Below, piece after piece: positions 9,973 through 18,293 of a DNA stretch of 64,000 bases. Source of the stretch: an uncultured Acetatifactor sp. (GTDB taxonomy: Bacteria > Bacillota > Clostridia > Lachnospirales > Lachnospiraceae); NCBI GenBank assembly GCA_910578815.1, contig CAJTSE010000003.1, forward strand, positions 189,010-253,009, written 5' to 3'. Position 1 is the first letter of the stretch, and each line of letters starts with the position of its first letter. The position numbers and the translations under genes are program-made. Under the pieces are notes generated by a model. The model saw only the letters and a list, made by a program, of their open reading frames with translations. It had not been told where the DNA came from and did no database searches.

Positions 9973-10239
9973 ATGATTTCCAAGGAAAAAAAGACTGCAA
10001 TTATGAATGAGTATGCCAGGACACCCGGAGATACCGGTTCGCCTGAGGTACAGGTGGCGGTTCTGACCGCAAGGATTCAGGAGCTTACCGAGCATTTGAA
10101 GGAGAATCCCAAGGATCATCATTCCCGCCGGGGTATGCTGAAGATGGTGGGTCAGAGGCGTGGTCTGCTTGAATATCTCAAGAAGAAGGATATTGAGAGG
10201 TATCGTTCCCTGATTGAGAGACTTGGTCTGAGAAAATAA
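9973..10239 (+). CDS. rpsO: 30S ribosomal protein S15
   Basis: A complete 88-residue S15, the usual length, which binds the 16S rRNA three-way junction early in assembly of the 30S platform. The helical fold is evident, with the conserved [15 protein letters not shown] segment, the HHSRRGML loop that contacts rRNA, and the C-terminal [12 protein letters not shown] 9973 follows a GGAGG site. It is followed at 10499 by pnp; rpsO-pnp is a classic gene pair in bacteria and the two are probably partly co-transcribed. A hairpin lies between them, but there is no clear terminator with a U tract. Confidence 0.98.
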   Translation: MISKEKKTAIMNEYARTPGDTGSPEVQVAVLTARIQELTEHLKENPKDHHSRRGMLKMVGQRRGLLEYLKKKDIERYRSLIERLGLRK

Positions 10240-10246
10240 TGATGAA

Positions 10247-10290
10247 AACGGAAGGCGGAAGTGCTGTTTTATGGCGCTTCCGCTTGCCGT
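10247..10290 (+). other. Hairpin after rpsO
   Basis: GCGGAAGTGC and GCGCTTCCGC form a 10-bp stem downstream of the rpsO stop codon. No U tract follows, so I read it as a processing or mRNA-stability hairpin rather than a firm terminator. Confidence 0.45.
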
Positions 10291-10380
10291 GTAAGAGAAG
10301 GCATTTAAGGTGCGGCAGACGGAGAGTACTATAAAGGTATATCGTCCGGCACGAAAACGGCAACCCGGAGCAGAAGAGTG

Positions 10381-10434
10381 CCCCGAGACCGCTGAAAAGG
10401 GTGTGTATGACATGGCTTTTTCAGTAGTTTCGGT
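10381..10434 (+). promoter_or_regulatory. Long hairpin in the pnp leader
   Basis: Arms 10381-10398 and 10417-10434 pair over 18 positions (14 Watson-Crick, 2 G-U, 2 mismatches) around an 18-nt loop, about 65 bases before the pnp start. In enterobacteria a double-stranded pnp leader is cut by RNase III and PNPase, giving autoregulation. The same use here is inference. Confidence 0.5.
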
Positions 10435-10498
10435 GTCTTCTGTTCCATAAAAAATATAAATGAGTTATGCCGCATGAGCGGCGGAATGGAGGATTTTT

Positions 10499-12589
10499 AT
10501 GTATAAGAGCTATGAATTAGAATTGGCGGGACGTACGCTGAGAGTGGACATTGGCCGGGTGGGCAAGCAGGCCAATGGCTGTGCATTTATGCACTACGGT
10601 GATACGGTAGTGCTTTGTACGGCGACTGCATCGGAAAAGCCCAGAGACGGTATTGATTTCTTCCCTTTGAGCGTGGAATATGAGGAAAAAATGTATTCGG
10701 TGGGAAAAATTCCCGGCGGCTTCAACAAGCGTGAGGGCAAGGCCAGCGAGAATGCAATCCTGACCAGCCGTGTGATTGACAGACCTATGCGTCCCCTCTT
10801 CCCTAAGGATTATCGGAATGATGTTACGCTGAACAATATGGTAATGAGCGTTGACCCTGAATGCCGCCCTGAACTGGTAGCCATGATCGGTGCCGCCATT
10901 GCCACCTGCATATCCGATATTCCCTTTGACGGTCCCTGTGCCATGACGCAGATGGGCATGATCGACGGTGAGTTGATTGTCAATCCTTCTCAGGAGCAAT
11001 GGAAGAAGGGCGATCTGAATCTGACTGTGGCATCCACCAGGGAAAAGGTTATTATGATCGAAGCAGGGGCTAACGAGGTGCCTGAGGGAAAAATGCTTGA
11101 GGCGATTTATAAGGCCCATGAGGTCAATCAGACCATCATAGCGTTTATTGACAAGATTGTGGCGGAGTGCGGCAAACAAAAGCACGAGTACACCAGCTGC
11201 GCCATCCCGCAGGAGATGTTCGAAGAGATGTTTAAGATAGTGACTCCTGATGAGATGGAAACGGCCGTATTTACTGACGATAAGCAGACCAGGGAAGAAA
11301 ACATCCGCAATATTACCGCGAAGCTGGAGGAAGCCTTTGCCGAAAACGAAGAGTGGCTGGCAATATTGGGCGAGGCAGTATATCAGTATCAGAAAAAGAC
11401 CGTCCGCAAGATGATTCTAAAGGACCACAAGCGTCCTGACGGCCGTGAGATCACACAGATTCGTCCTTTGGCGGCCGAGGTGGACATTATTCCCAGAGTT
11501 CATGGCTCCGCCATGTTTACCCGCGGACAAACCCAGATCTGTAATGTATGTACCCTGGCGCCGCTTTCCGAGCAGCAGAAGCTGGACGGATTGGATGAAA
11601 ATGAGATCAGCAAGAGATATATGCACCATTACAATTTCCCTTCCTACTCTGTAGGTGAGACAAAGCCTTCCAGAGGGCCCGGAAGGCGTGAAATCGGTCA
11701 TGGTGCGCTGGCAGAGAGGGCATTACTGCCTGTTCTGCCCAGTGAAGAAGAGTTCCCTTATGCAATCCGCACTGTATCGGAGACATTTGAGTCCAACGGT
11801 TCCACATCCATGGCTTCCACCTGTGCTTCCTGCATGTCTCTGATGGCAGCGGGCGTGCCGATTAAAAAGATGGTTGCCGGTATTTCCTGCGGTCTGGTGA
11901 CCGGGGAGACGGATGACGATTTTGTACTGCTCACGGATATTCAGGGGCTGGAGGATTTCTTTGGAGATATGGACTTTAAGGTGACCGGCACCACGGAAGG
12001 AATCACCGCCATTCAGATGGATATTAAGATTCATGGACTGACAAGACCTATCGTAGAGGGTGCTATTGCAAGATGCCGCGAGGCAAGGCTGTTTATCATG
12101 GACAACTGTATGAAACCTGCCATTTCCGCGCCCAGACCTGAGGTGGGGCCTTATGCACCCAAAATCATTTCTCTTCAGATCGACCCGGAGAAGATTGGTG
12201 ATGTGGTTGGCCAGAGAGGCAAAACCATCAATGAAATCATTGCACGCACCGGTGTCAAGATTGACATTACGGATGACGGCCAGGTATCTATCTGCGGCAC
12301 CGATAAGGAAATGATGGACAAGGCGGCGGAGATGGTGAAGATGATCGTTACCGATTTCGCAGAAGGCCAAATTTTCAAGGGCAAGGTGGTCAGCATCAAG
12401 GAATTTGGCGCATTTATTGAGTTTGCACCCGGCAAGGAGGGGATGGTACACATTTCCAAGATTGCCAGAGAGAGGATTAACAGAGTGGAAGATGTGCTGA
12501 CACTGGGAGACGTAGTTACGGTGGTCTGCCTGGGGAAGGATAAGATGGGCAGGATCAGCTTCTCCATGAAGGATGTTGCACAGCAGTAA
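10499..12589 (+). CDS. pnp: Polyribonucleotide nucleotidyltransferase (PNPase)
   Basis: PNPase degrades RNA 3'-to-5' using phosphate and can add nucleotides in reverse; it forms a trimeric ring. The 696-residue protein has the full set of domains: first RNase PH-like core (about 1-215), helical linker, second core (about 310-540) with the GRREIGHGALAERAL segment, then KH (IIARTGVKIDI) and S1 (GKVVSIKEFGAFIEF) RNA-binding domains. The ATG follows AATGGAGGATTTTT. Length and architecture are ordinary. A strong hairpin at 12602 ends the unit. Confidence 0.98.
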   Translation: MYKSYELELAGRTLRVDIGRVGKQANGCAFMHYGDTVVLCTATASEKPRDGIDFFPLSVEYEEKMYSVGKIPGGFNKREGKASENAILTSRVIDRPMRPLFPKDYRNDVTLNNMVMSVDPECRPELVAMIGAAIATCISDIPFDGPCAMTQMGMIDGELIVNPSQEQWKKGDLNLTVASTREKVIMIEAGANEVPEGKMLEAIYKAHEVNQTIIAFIDKIVAECGKQKHEYTSCAIPQEMFEEMFKIVTPDEMETAVFTDDKQTREENIRNITAKLEEAFAENEEWLAILGEAVYQYQKKTVRKMILKDHKRPDGREITQIRPLAAEVDIIPRVHGSAMFTRGQTQICNVCTLAPLSEQQKLDGLDENEISKRYMHHYNFPSYSVGETKPSRGPGRREIGHGALAERALLPVLPSEEEFPYAIRTVSETFESNGSTSMASTCASCMSLMAAGVPIKKMVAGISCGLVTGETDDDFVLLTDIQGLEDFFGDMDFKVTGTTEGITAIQMDIKIHGLTRPIVEGAIARCREARLFIMDNCMKPAISAPRPEVGPYAPKIISLQIDPEKIGDVVGQRGKTINEIIARTGVKIDITDDGQVSICGTDKEMMDKAAEMVKMIVTDFAEGQIFKGKVVSIKEFGAFIEFAPGKEGMVHISKIARERINRVEDVLTLGDVVTVVCLGKDKMGRISFSMKDVAQQ

Positions 12590-12601
12590 CAGTAATCGGC
12601 G

Positions 12602-12641
12602 GCCTCCTGACGTACATTGGACGTGTCAGGAGGCTGTTGCT
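12602..12641 (+). terminator. Rho-independent terminator after pnp
   Basis: GCCTCCTGAC at 12602 pairs perfectly with GTCAGGAGGC at 12625-12634, followed by TGTTGCT. The stem is strong and the U tract poor. Confidence 0.7.
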
Positions 12642-12725
12642 ATATATGCGCAGGCCTGTAATATGGAAGTTTGCCGCTGATGCGGTATGTGGGCTGTGCG
12701 GCGGGCAGTGGAAATGAGGGCTGGG

Positions 12726-13778
12726 ATGAAAAGAGAAGTACGGTATGATTTGCTGCGCATTGCAGCCTGTTTTGCCGTTGTGCTGCTTCATGTTTCCAAC
12801 GGGTATTGGTATGTTGCGGACATTAACGGCAGTGATTTTACAGTAATGACGATTTACAACAGCTTTACCAGATTCGGAGTGCCGGTATTTTTTATGCTGA
12901 GCGGTTTGTTTCTTTTAGACCCGCAGAAGGAATTGACCGTCAAAAAGTGGTGGACCAGAATCGGGAAGCTGGTGACGGCATTTTTCCTGTGGTCTCTGTT
13001 TTATGCTTTTCAGAGCGTAATCTTTAATGGGATAAAAGGCGGATGGGGCAGCGTCAGCCGGGAAATGTGGTCTCAGGCGCTGGTACGTTTGATCAGGGGT
13101 CATGGTCATATGTGGTTTCTGATGGATTTGCTGGGATTTTACCTATTGCTTCCTGTGCTGCGGAAGATTTGCGAGGACGTGAAGGTGCTTGGTTATTTTT
13201 TACTGCTTTGGGTGGTGGTGCGTTTTCTGATTACTACGGTACTGCCGGATGTGGGCGGAGGAATGCTGCTGGCGACAGTTACTTCCATGCACCTGCATCT
13301 GCTGACAGGTTATATCGGGTATTTTATGGGCGGGTATTTCCTGCACAAAATCGACATTCCTAAATGGTGCAGGTACATATTATATGTTCTTGGGGCGGGA
13401 GCCATTGGCTTTACGATTGTAAAAACCCTGCTGGACTGCAGGGCAGCGCAGGCCTATGACGACCGCTGGGTCAACCCCAGCAATTTAAACGTGCTGATAT
13501 TCAGCATTGCGGCGTTTGTTTTTTATAAATATAAAACGGTTCCCAAAAGACTTGCCGAATCCAAGCTGGTTTCGGCAATGGCCGGGTCCACCTTTTTTGT
13601 ATATATGGTTCATCCCTTCTGCCTGGAAAAATTAGGGCTTCTGGGAATAAAGGTCATTGCATATCCGGTGGTAATCTCCATTCCCCTCATGACCATAGGA
13701 ATTTTTGCTGCAGGTATGCTGGCAGGCTGGATAACGGGCAAGATTCCGGTAATAGGGAAATGGATTAACTTTAAGTAA
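12726..13778 (+). CDS. Acyltransferase family 3 membrane protein (OafA-like)
   Basis: An integral membrane acyltransferase of the AT3 family, which usually O-acetylates surface glycans or other envelope molecules. The 350-residue protein begins with the family's YDLLRIAACFAVVLLHVSN helix with its conserved Arg and His, and has about ten membrane segments; the HMWFLMDLLGFYLLLPVL loop-helix and a final FVYMVHPFCLE segment are also typical. I prefer ATG 12726 (GAGG about 6 bases upstream) over ATG 12687, because the family starts at MKREVRYD. It stands alone between pnp and tldD, so the substrate is unknown. Confidence 0.85.
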   Translation: MKREVRYDLLRIAACFAVVLLHVSNGYWYVADINGSDFTVMTIYNSFTRFGVPVFFMLSGLFLLDPQKELTVKKWWTRIGKLVTAFFLWSLFYAFQSVIFNGIKGGWGSVSREMWSQALVRLIRGHGHMWFLMDLLGFYLLLPVLRKICEDVKVLGYFLLLWVVVRFLITTVLPDVGGGMLLATVTSMHLHLLTGYIGYFMGGYFLHKIDIPKWCRYILYVLGAGAIGFTIVKTLLDCRAAQAYDDRWVNPSNLNVLIFSIAAFVFYKYKTVPKRLAESKLVSAMAGSTFFVYMVHPFCLEKLGLLGIKVIAYPVVISIPLMTIGIFAAGMLAGWITGKIPVIGKWINFK

Positions 13779-13808
13779 AGTACAGGAATAAAATAAAGGA
13801 GGCTTTAT

Positions 13809-15188
13809 ATGTTATCACAAAATCTAATCAGGGAAGCACTGTTGAAGGCGCTTTCTACAGGAGCGGATTACGCGGAGGTGTATGCGGAACATACCAGGCA
13901 AAAGTCCATCAGTCTTGTGTCCGCCAAGGTTGACAAGATTGCGGACGCGGTGATTTCAGGTGTGGGGATCCGTATTTTTAAGGGTACAAGGTGTGTGGCA
14001 GGGTCTGCTTCTTCCTTGGATCCGGCTGCGGTGCTGGCATGTGCGGCCAGGGTGGCAGACGCTCTTTCGGGGACGCCTGAAAGCGGCAGTGTCATTTTAA
14101 GAGAGCGGCTCTTCGGAGATATTCACCCTGTTCGGATCGTTCCTGCAGGCGTGGAGAACGCGGTAAAAATTGATTATGTCAGAGAAGCATGTCTGGCTGC
14201 CCAGAATTACAGCCAGGAAATTTCTCAGGTAACAGGAGGATTCCTGGAGGTGGATCACAATATATTGATTGCCACCAGTGAAGGACTTCTTGCCACAGAC
14301 AGACAGATCAGGACCAGAGTAAATATTTATGCCATTGCCAGCGACGGCAGTGAGAATCAGACCGGCGGTACCGCACCCGGTGCAAGGAAGGGGCTGGAGC
14401 TGTTCGACGACTTTGACCCGAAGGAGCTGGGGAAGAAGGCGGCAAAGCAGGCGGTAACCATGCTGCACGCGGGATATATCAATGCCGGCGTAATGCCTGT
14501 GGCGATTGAGAATGGTTTTGGCGGTGTGATTTTCCATGAGGCCTGCGGCCATTCCCTGGAGGCTTCCGGCGTTGCGTTGGGGCAGTCACAGTTCTGCGGT
14601 AAGCTTGGGCAGCAGATTGCAAATCCCAAGGTAACCGCCATTGACGACGGCACCATTCCCAACGCCTGGGGCTCCATGAATATTGACGACGAGGGAACGC
14701 CCGCGCAGAAGAAGATTCTGATTGATAAGGGTATTTTAAAGACTTACATGATTGATAAGTTAAACGGCAGGCGCATGGGCATGGAATCCACGGGAAGTTC
14801 CAGACGCCAGAGCTATGAGTATGTGCCCACCTCCAGAATGACCAATACCTATATTGCAGCCGGGGAGGATGAGGACAAGGACATCATTGCCTCCATTGAG
14901 TACGGCCTTTATGCAAAGGATATGGGCGGCGGTTCCGTAAATCCTGTTACCGGGCAGTTCAATTTCTCTGTCCGGGAGGGGTATGTGATCAGAAACGGTG
15001 AGATTTGTGAGCCGGTTCGGGGCGCGAGTCTTGTGGGCAAGGGATCAGACATAATCATGAATATTGATATGGTAGGAAAGAATGTGGAGAGAGCCCAGGG
15101 AATGTGCGGCGCTTCATCGGGAAGCATTCCCACGGATGTGGGTCAGCCTCTGATTAGGGTGTCCTCTATTACGGTAGGAGGGCGCTAG
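13809..15188 (+). CDS. tldD: TldD metalloprotease subunit
   Basis: TldD forms a heterodimeric metalloprotease with TldE/PmbA that degrades unfolded peptides and, in some bacteria, trims the leader from modified peptides such as microcin B17. The zinc-binding HExxxH is present as FHEACGHSLEA (His243, Glu244, His248), and the C-terminal EPVRGASLVG and GMCGASSGSIPTDVGQP segments are characteristic. At 459 residues it is full length. The partner gene follows at 15378, so a complete complex is encoded. The space between them holds an elaborate fold (15188-15345), which is unusual for a gene pair that is normally tightly coupled. Confidence 0.95.
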   Translation: MLSQNLIREALLKALSTGADYAEVYAEHTRQKSISLVSAKVDKIADAVISGVGIRIFKGTRCVAGSASSLDPAAVLACAARVADALSGTPESGSVILRERLFGDIHPVRIVPAGVENAVKIDYVREACLAAQNYSQEISQVTGGFLEVDHNILIATSEGLLATDRQIRTRVNIYAIASDGSENQTGGTAPGARKGLELFDDFDPKELGKKAAKQAVTMLHAGYINAGVMPVAIENGFGGVIFHEACGHSLEASGVALGQSQFCGKLGQQIANPKVTAIDDGTIPNAWGSMNIDDEGTPAQKKILIDKGILKTYMIDKLNGRRMGMESTGSSRRQSYEYVPTSRMTNTYIAAGEDEDKDIIASIEYGLYAKDMGGGSVNPVTGQFNFSVREGYVIRNGEICEPVRGASLVGKGSDIIMNIDMVGKNVERAQGMCGASSGSIPTDVGQPLIRVSSITVGGR

Positions 15189-15345
15189 CGTGAAAAGTAC
15201 TTCTAATTGCCTTCGGCAATTTCCACTCGCAGCAGAGGCTGCTTTGTGGAGAAGTACTAAGTTTCACGCGGAAGAATGCCTGAAAGACGGCATTCTTCCA
15301 GCCTTGCACAAATTGTTTGTGTCGGTGTCGCCGGCATGTCTGGAA
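15188..15345 (+). repeat. Multi-branched structured intergenic element between tldD and pmbA
   Basis: Nearly every base of this spacer can pair. An outer stem (15188-15204 with 15250-15269, 17 bp, one 3-nt bulge) encloses two abutting hairpins: AATTGCC/GGCAATT (15205-15221) and TCCAC/GTGGA (15222-15250), the latter with an inner AGCAG/CTGCT. Then follow a perfect 11-bp hairpin (15270-15299), CACAAA/TTTGTG (15307-15321), and an alternative TTCCAG/CTGGAA pairing (15296-15301 with 15340-15345). It could be a small mobile repeat or a structured leader of pmbA. I know no named class that fits. Confidence 0.6.
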
Positions 15346-15377
15346 GTGTTAATCGAAAAAGAAAGGTAAGGTTAATT

Positions 15378-16721
15378 ATGACATATCAGGAATTTAAGGA
15401 GGCTGTGATCTGCGCTTCAGATAAGCTGCAGGTCGTGGATTACGAGCTGTATTATACGGAGAGCGATTCCGTTTCCGTGGAGACCTACAAGGACGAGATC
15501 AAGGGATATAACACAGACAGCAGCATGGGGATTTGCTACCGCTGTATCAGGGACGGAAAAGCAGGATATGCTTCCACGGAGAATCTGACCGAGGAAGAAG
15601 CCGAATCCTTGGTACTTCGGGCTTTGGAGAATGCTAAATCCATAGAAAGTGAAGAAGAGTCGTTTATTCACAAAAAGGGAGACAGCTATGCCGTACTTAC
15701 CGGAAACATTGTGGAAGAGCCTTCAGGAAGTGAGCTGACGGAGGCCGCGCTTGCGTTGCAAAGAGAACTGTATGCGGTGGATTCCAGAGTGGCGGACGGG
15801 ACGCAGAGTTATACGGCTTATGGCCGGAGCACTTATGCCCTTTATAATTCCGGAGGCCTTGATCTGGAGGATAAGGCATCTTATGCTGTCTGTGCCGGAC
15901 TTGCTCTGGTACATGAAGGGGATGAAATGTACGACGGCAGTGAAGACAGAGACGGAAGCCTTTCGGATTTCGATTTAAAAGAAATAGCCAGTGAGGCGGT
16001 AGAGGATGCAGTATCTACGATCGGTGCGGTAAGCGTGCCCAGTGGTAAATACCATGTAGTATTCACCGGTAAGGCATTTGCAGCGCTGCTTGCAACCTAT
16101 GCCTCCGTGTTTTCCTCAGAGGCGGCCCAGAAGGGAATGTCTCTGTTAAGCGGCAGGGAGGGTGAAAAAATAGCGGCAGACATCGTAACGATTACGGATG
16201 ATCCTTTTCATGAAAAGAGTCTGGTCAAGAGAACTTTTGACGGAGAGGGCGTGGCAACCTATAAAAAGAACGTGATAGAAAACGGTGTGCTCAAAACCCT
16301 GCTCTATAATTTGACTACGGCGGCAAAGGCAGGCGTAAAGTCTACCGGAAACGGACAGAAGGCATCTTATTCTTCGCCGGTGAGCGTAAGTCCCTTTACC
16401 TTTTATCTGCAGCCGGTGGATGGCAGCAGGGATGAGCTGCTTGCCGATGCGGGAAGCGGTATCTGCATCAAGTCCGTGACCGGTCTGCACGCTGGAGCAA
16501 ATCCAGTCACGGGTGATTTTTCCCTCCTGGCGGCGGGGTATAGCTTTGAAAACGGAAAAAGAACAAAACCGGTCAAGAATATTACCGTGTCCGGCAATTT
16601 CTATACGTTGTTAAAGGAAATTGAAAGGGTGGGAAGCGATTCGGAGTTTATCAGAGCATCCTCCGGAAAATATGGTGCCTCTTCCGTGCTGGTGAGGAAC
16701 ATGACGATTGCGGGAGAATAA
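15378..16721 (+). CDS. pmbA: TldE/PmbA family protein
   Basis: The non-catalytic-type partner of TldD: the same fold but without the HExxxH zinc site, as expected for TldE. The 447-residue protein has the family VETYKDEIKGYNT and SMGICYRC start, VPSGKYHVVFTG in the middle, and a C-terminal GANPVTGDFSLLAAGY segment. I place the start at ATG 15378, after AAGGTAAGG, because the frame upstream runs through the folded spacer. With TldD it should form the cytoplasmic peptide-degrading heterodimer. No leader-peptide substrate gene is visible nearby. Confidence 0.93.
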   Translation: MTYQEFKEAVICASDKLQVVDYELYYTESDSVSVETYKDEIKGYNTDSSMGICYRCIRDGKAGYASTENLTEEEAESLVLRALENAKSIESEEESFIHKKGDSYAVLTGNIVEEPSGSELTEAALALQRELYAVDSRVADGTQSYTAYGRSTYALYNSGGLDLEDKASYAVCAGLALVHEGDEMYDGSEDRDGSLSDFDLKEIASEAVEDAVSTIGAVSVPSGKYHVVFTGKAFAALLATYASVFSSEAAQKGMSLLSGREGEKIAADIVTITDDPFHEKSLVKRTFDGEGVATYKKNVIENGVLKTLLYNLTTAAKAGVKSTGNGQKASYSSPVSVSPFTFYLQPVDGSRDELLADAGSGICIKSVTGLHAGANPVTGDFSLLAAGYSFENGKRTKPVKNITVSGNFYTLLKEIERVGSDSEFIRASSGKYGASSVLVRNMTIAGE

Positions 16722-16731
16722 TATGCCCAAG

Positions 16732-16770
16732 GCCGATACTTTGCATTAGAGGGAGGTATCGGCTTTTTTT
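16732..16770 (+). terminator. Rho-independent terminator after pmbA
   Basis: GCCGATAC (16732) pairs with GTATCGGC (16756-16763) and is followed at once by seven T residues. Confidence 0.92.
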
Positions 16771-16820
16771 GCTTGAAATGACGTTTTTCTCTTTCTTTAT
16801 TTTTGTTTAGATTTATTTAA

Positions 16821-16848
16821 TTGCAATGTGCCGGGAATCGTGTAAAAT
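16821..16848 (+). promoter_or_regulatory. Sigma-A promoter for the zinc-ribbon/DUF5685/DnaJ cluster
   Basis: TTGCAA at 16821, a 16-base spacer, and TAAAAT at 16843-16848. It resembles the promoter at 36110 (TTGCAT...GAATCCTGTAAAATG). The rest of the 328-base gap holds the pmbA terminator and a folded element at 16963-17035. Confidence 0.6.
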
Positions 16849-16962
16849 GATAACTGTTCGGAGCTATGCGGATAGGAATCCGTAAATGAGCACTGAAGCG
16901 CTGTGTGAGCTATGAGGTTATTCGATTTAAGATAAGAAGGGAAGAGAGAAGATTGTAAATTG

Positions 16963-17035
16963 AAATTTTCAATCGCGAGATTTGTGTCTGCGCGTTGCTT
17001 GCCACAAACTCGTGTATGCGCAAAAAGCAGCGCAG
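16963..17035 (+). repeat. Structured leader element with crossing (pseudoknot-type) arms
   Basis: After ATTGAAA/TTTCAAT comes CGAG-A-TTTGTG (16976-16986), pairing with CACAAACTCG (17003-17012). Between those arms lies CTGCGC-GT-TGCTT (16988-17000), which pairs with AAGCAGCGCAG (17025-17035). The A-B-A'-B' order is that of an H-type pseudoknot; a local TGCGC/GCGCA hairpin competes. It shares CGC..A.ATTTGTG.CTGCG with the element at 36241. It ends 14 bases before a coding start. Confidence 0.5.
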
Positions 17036-17049
17036 AAATGGAGTAAACT

Positions 17050-17445
17050 ATGAGAGAAAAACTGCAGCGTTGGATGTATGGAAGGTACGGCTATGATGAC
17101 TTAAATAAATTTTTAATGGTCTCGGCCCTGATCTGTATGGTGCTGTCACTGTTCCCCAGAGGGCATGTTTTTTATGTGTTGGCCGGCGCAGCCATGATCT
17201 ATGCTTATTTCCGCATGTTTTCCAGAAACATTTCAAAACGTTCTCTGGAAAATCAGTGGTTTATGAAAAAAACCATGAAAATCAGAGGGCTTTTTGCAAA
17301 AAAAAGGCGGGAAATGGGGCAGCTTAGACAATATCATATCTATAGATGTCCTGACTGCAGACAAAAGATACGTGTCCCCAGAGGCCGGGGGCGTATTGCC
17401 ATCACCTGCAGGAGGTGCGGCAGGGAGTTTATCAAAAAGAGCTGA
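17050..17445 (+). CDS. Small membrane protein with C-terminal zinc ribbon
   Basis: A 131-residue protein that I know only as a family seen in Lachnospiraceae. Two adjacent hydrophobic segments (about residues 20-57) suggest a membrane hairpin, followed by a basic cytoplasmic stretch and a zinc ribbon, CPDC (from about residue 101) paired with CRRC (from about residue 119). It could anchor or sense something at the membrane, but no function is established by the sequence. The next gene starts 8 bases after its stop and a DnaJ-type gene follows, so the three are almost certainly one operon. Confidence 0.8.
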   Translation: MREKLQRWMYGRYGYDDLNKFLMVSALICMVLSLFPRGHVFYVLAGAAMIYAYFRMFSRNISKRSLENQWFMKKTMKIRGLFAKKRREMGQLRQYHIYRCPDCRQKIRVPRGRGRIAITCRRCGREFIKKS

Positions 17446-17453
17446 GGGCGGAT

Positions 17454-18281
17454 ATGTTCGGATACATTATTATTAATAAGGCAGAGATGAAATTCAAGGA
17501 ATTTGACATTTATCATTCCTTTTACTGCGGCATCTGCAGGGATCTGAAGCGAAAGTACGGTGCATGCGCTCTGATTGCGCTGAGCTATGATATGACCTTT
17601 CTGGCAATGCTGCTGACGGGCCTGTATGAGCCGGAAACAAGGATCGGAAGCTGTAAATGTATTGCGCATCCCTTTGAAAAGCATGGGACCAGAAATAATG
17701 TATTTACGGAGTATGCGGCGGATATGAATGCGCTGTTTACCTGGTATAAATGCTGTGACGACTGGAAGGATGAGCGGAAGGTATGGAAGCTGATTTATGG
17801 ACGGATTCTGGAGGGAAAAACCGGGAAGCTGCGGGAAAACTATGGAGAGAAAGTAAAAAAGATCAGTCTGCTGATGCAGAAATTCACGGAGGCGGAGCAG
17901 GCAGAAGAAGCGGATATTGATACACTGGCGGGGCTGTTCGGTCAGGTTATGGCCCAGATTGTGACGCCCAAGGAGGATGAATGGGCTGAAAATCTGCAAG
18001 CCTTTGGATTTTTTCTGGGAAAGTTTATTTATATTTGTGACGCCTACGAGGACGTGGAGCGGGATATTAAGAAGGGGACATTTAATCCGCTTAAAGTTAA
18101 ATACGGGAGTCCGGATTTTGAGGAAGAATGCAGAACAATCTTGATGATGATGATGTCGGAATGCTGCAGGGAATTTGAAAAGCTGCCTATTCTGGAGAAT
18201 GTGGAAATTCTACGGAACATTTTATACTCCGGGGTATGGGGCCGATATGAGGCGGTGCATGAGAAAAGAGCACAGCAGTAG
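17454..18281 (+). CDS. DUF5685-type all-helical protein with two Asp-rich motifs
   Basis: A 275-residue protein of what I take to be the DUF5685 family, function unknown. Start ATG 17454 lies 8 bases after the previous stop; the frame is open further upstream. It opens with MFGYIIINKAEMKFKEFD and has a CGIC pair near residue 29. It is predicted to be almost all helix and carries DDWKD (Asp102-Asp106) and D-x3-D-x3-D (Asp196, Asp200, Asp204) followed by KKGTFNPL. Two such Asp clusters facing each other are the metal-diphosphate site of class I isoprenoid synthases, so a distant relation is plausible but unproven. Operon partners are the zinc-ribbon protein and a DnaJ protein. Confidence 0.75.
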   Translation: MFGYIIINKAEMKFKEFDIYHSFYCGICRDLKRKYGACALIALSYDMTFLAMLLTGLYEPETRIGSCKCIAHPFEKHGTRNNVFTEYAADMNALFTWYKCCDDWKDERKVWKLIYGRILEGKTGKLRENYGEKVKKISLLMQKFTEAEQAEEADIDTLAGLFGQVMAQIVTPKEDEWAENLQAFGFFLGKFIYICDAYEDVERDIKKGTFNPLKVKYGSPDFEEECRTILMMMMSECCREFEKLPILENVEILRNILYSGVWGRYEAVHEKRAQQ

Positions 18282-18293
18282 ATTGGAGATTAC

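Noticed and set aside
15188..15269. tRNA-like cloverleaf
   Set aside because: It is a three-way junction, but there is no T-loop TTCRA, no anticodon arm of the right size and no acceptor end.
15276..15377. N-terminal extension of PmbA
   Set aside because: The frame covers hairpins of the intergenic element, and ATG 15378 has a better ribosome site and matches the family start.
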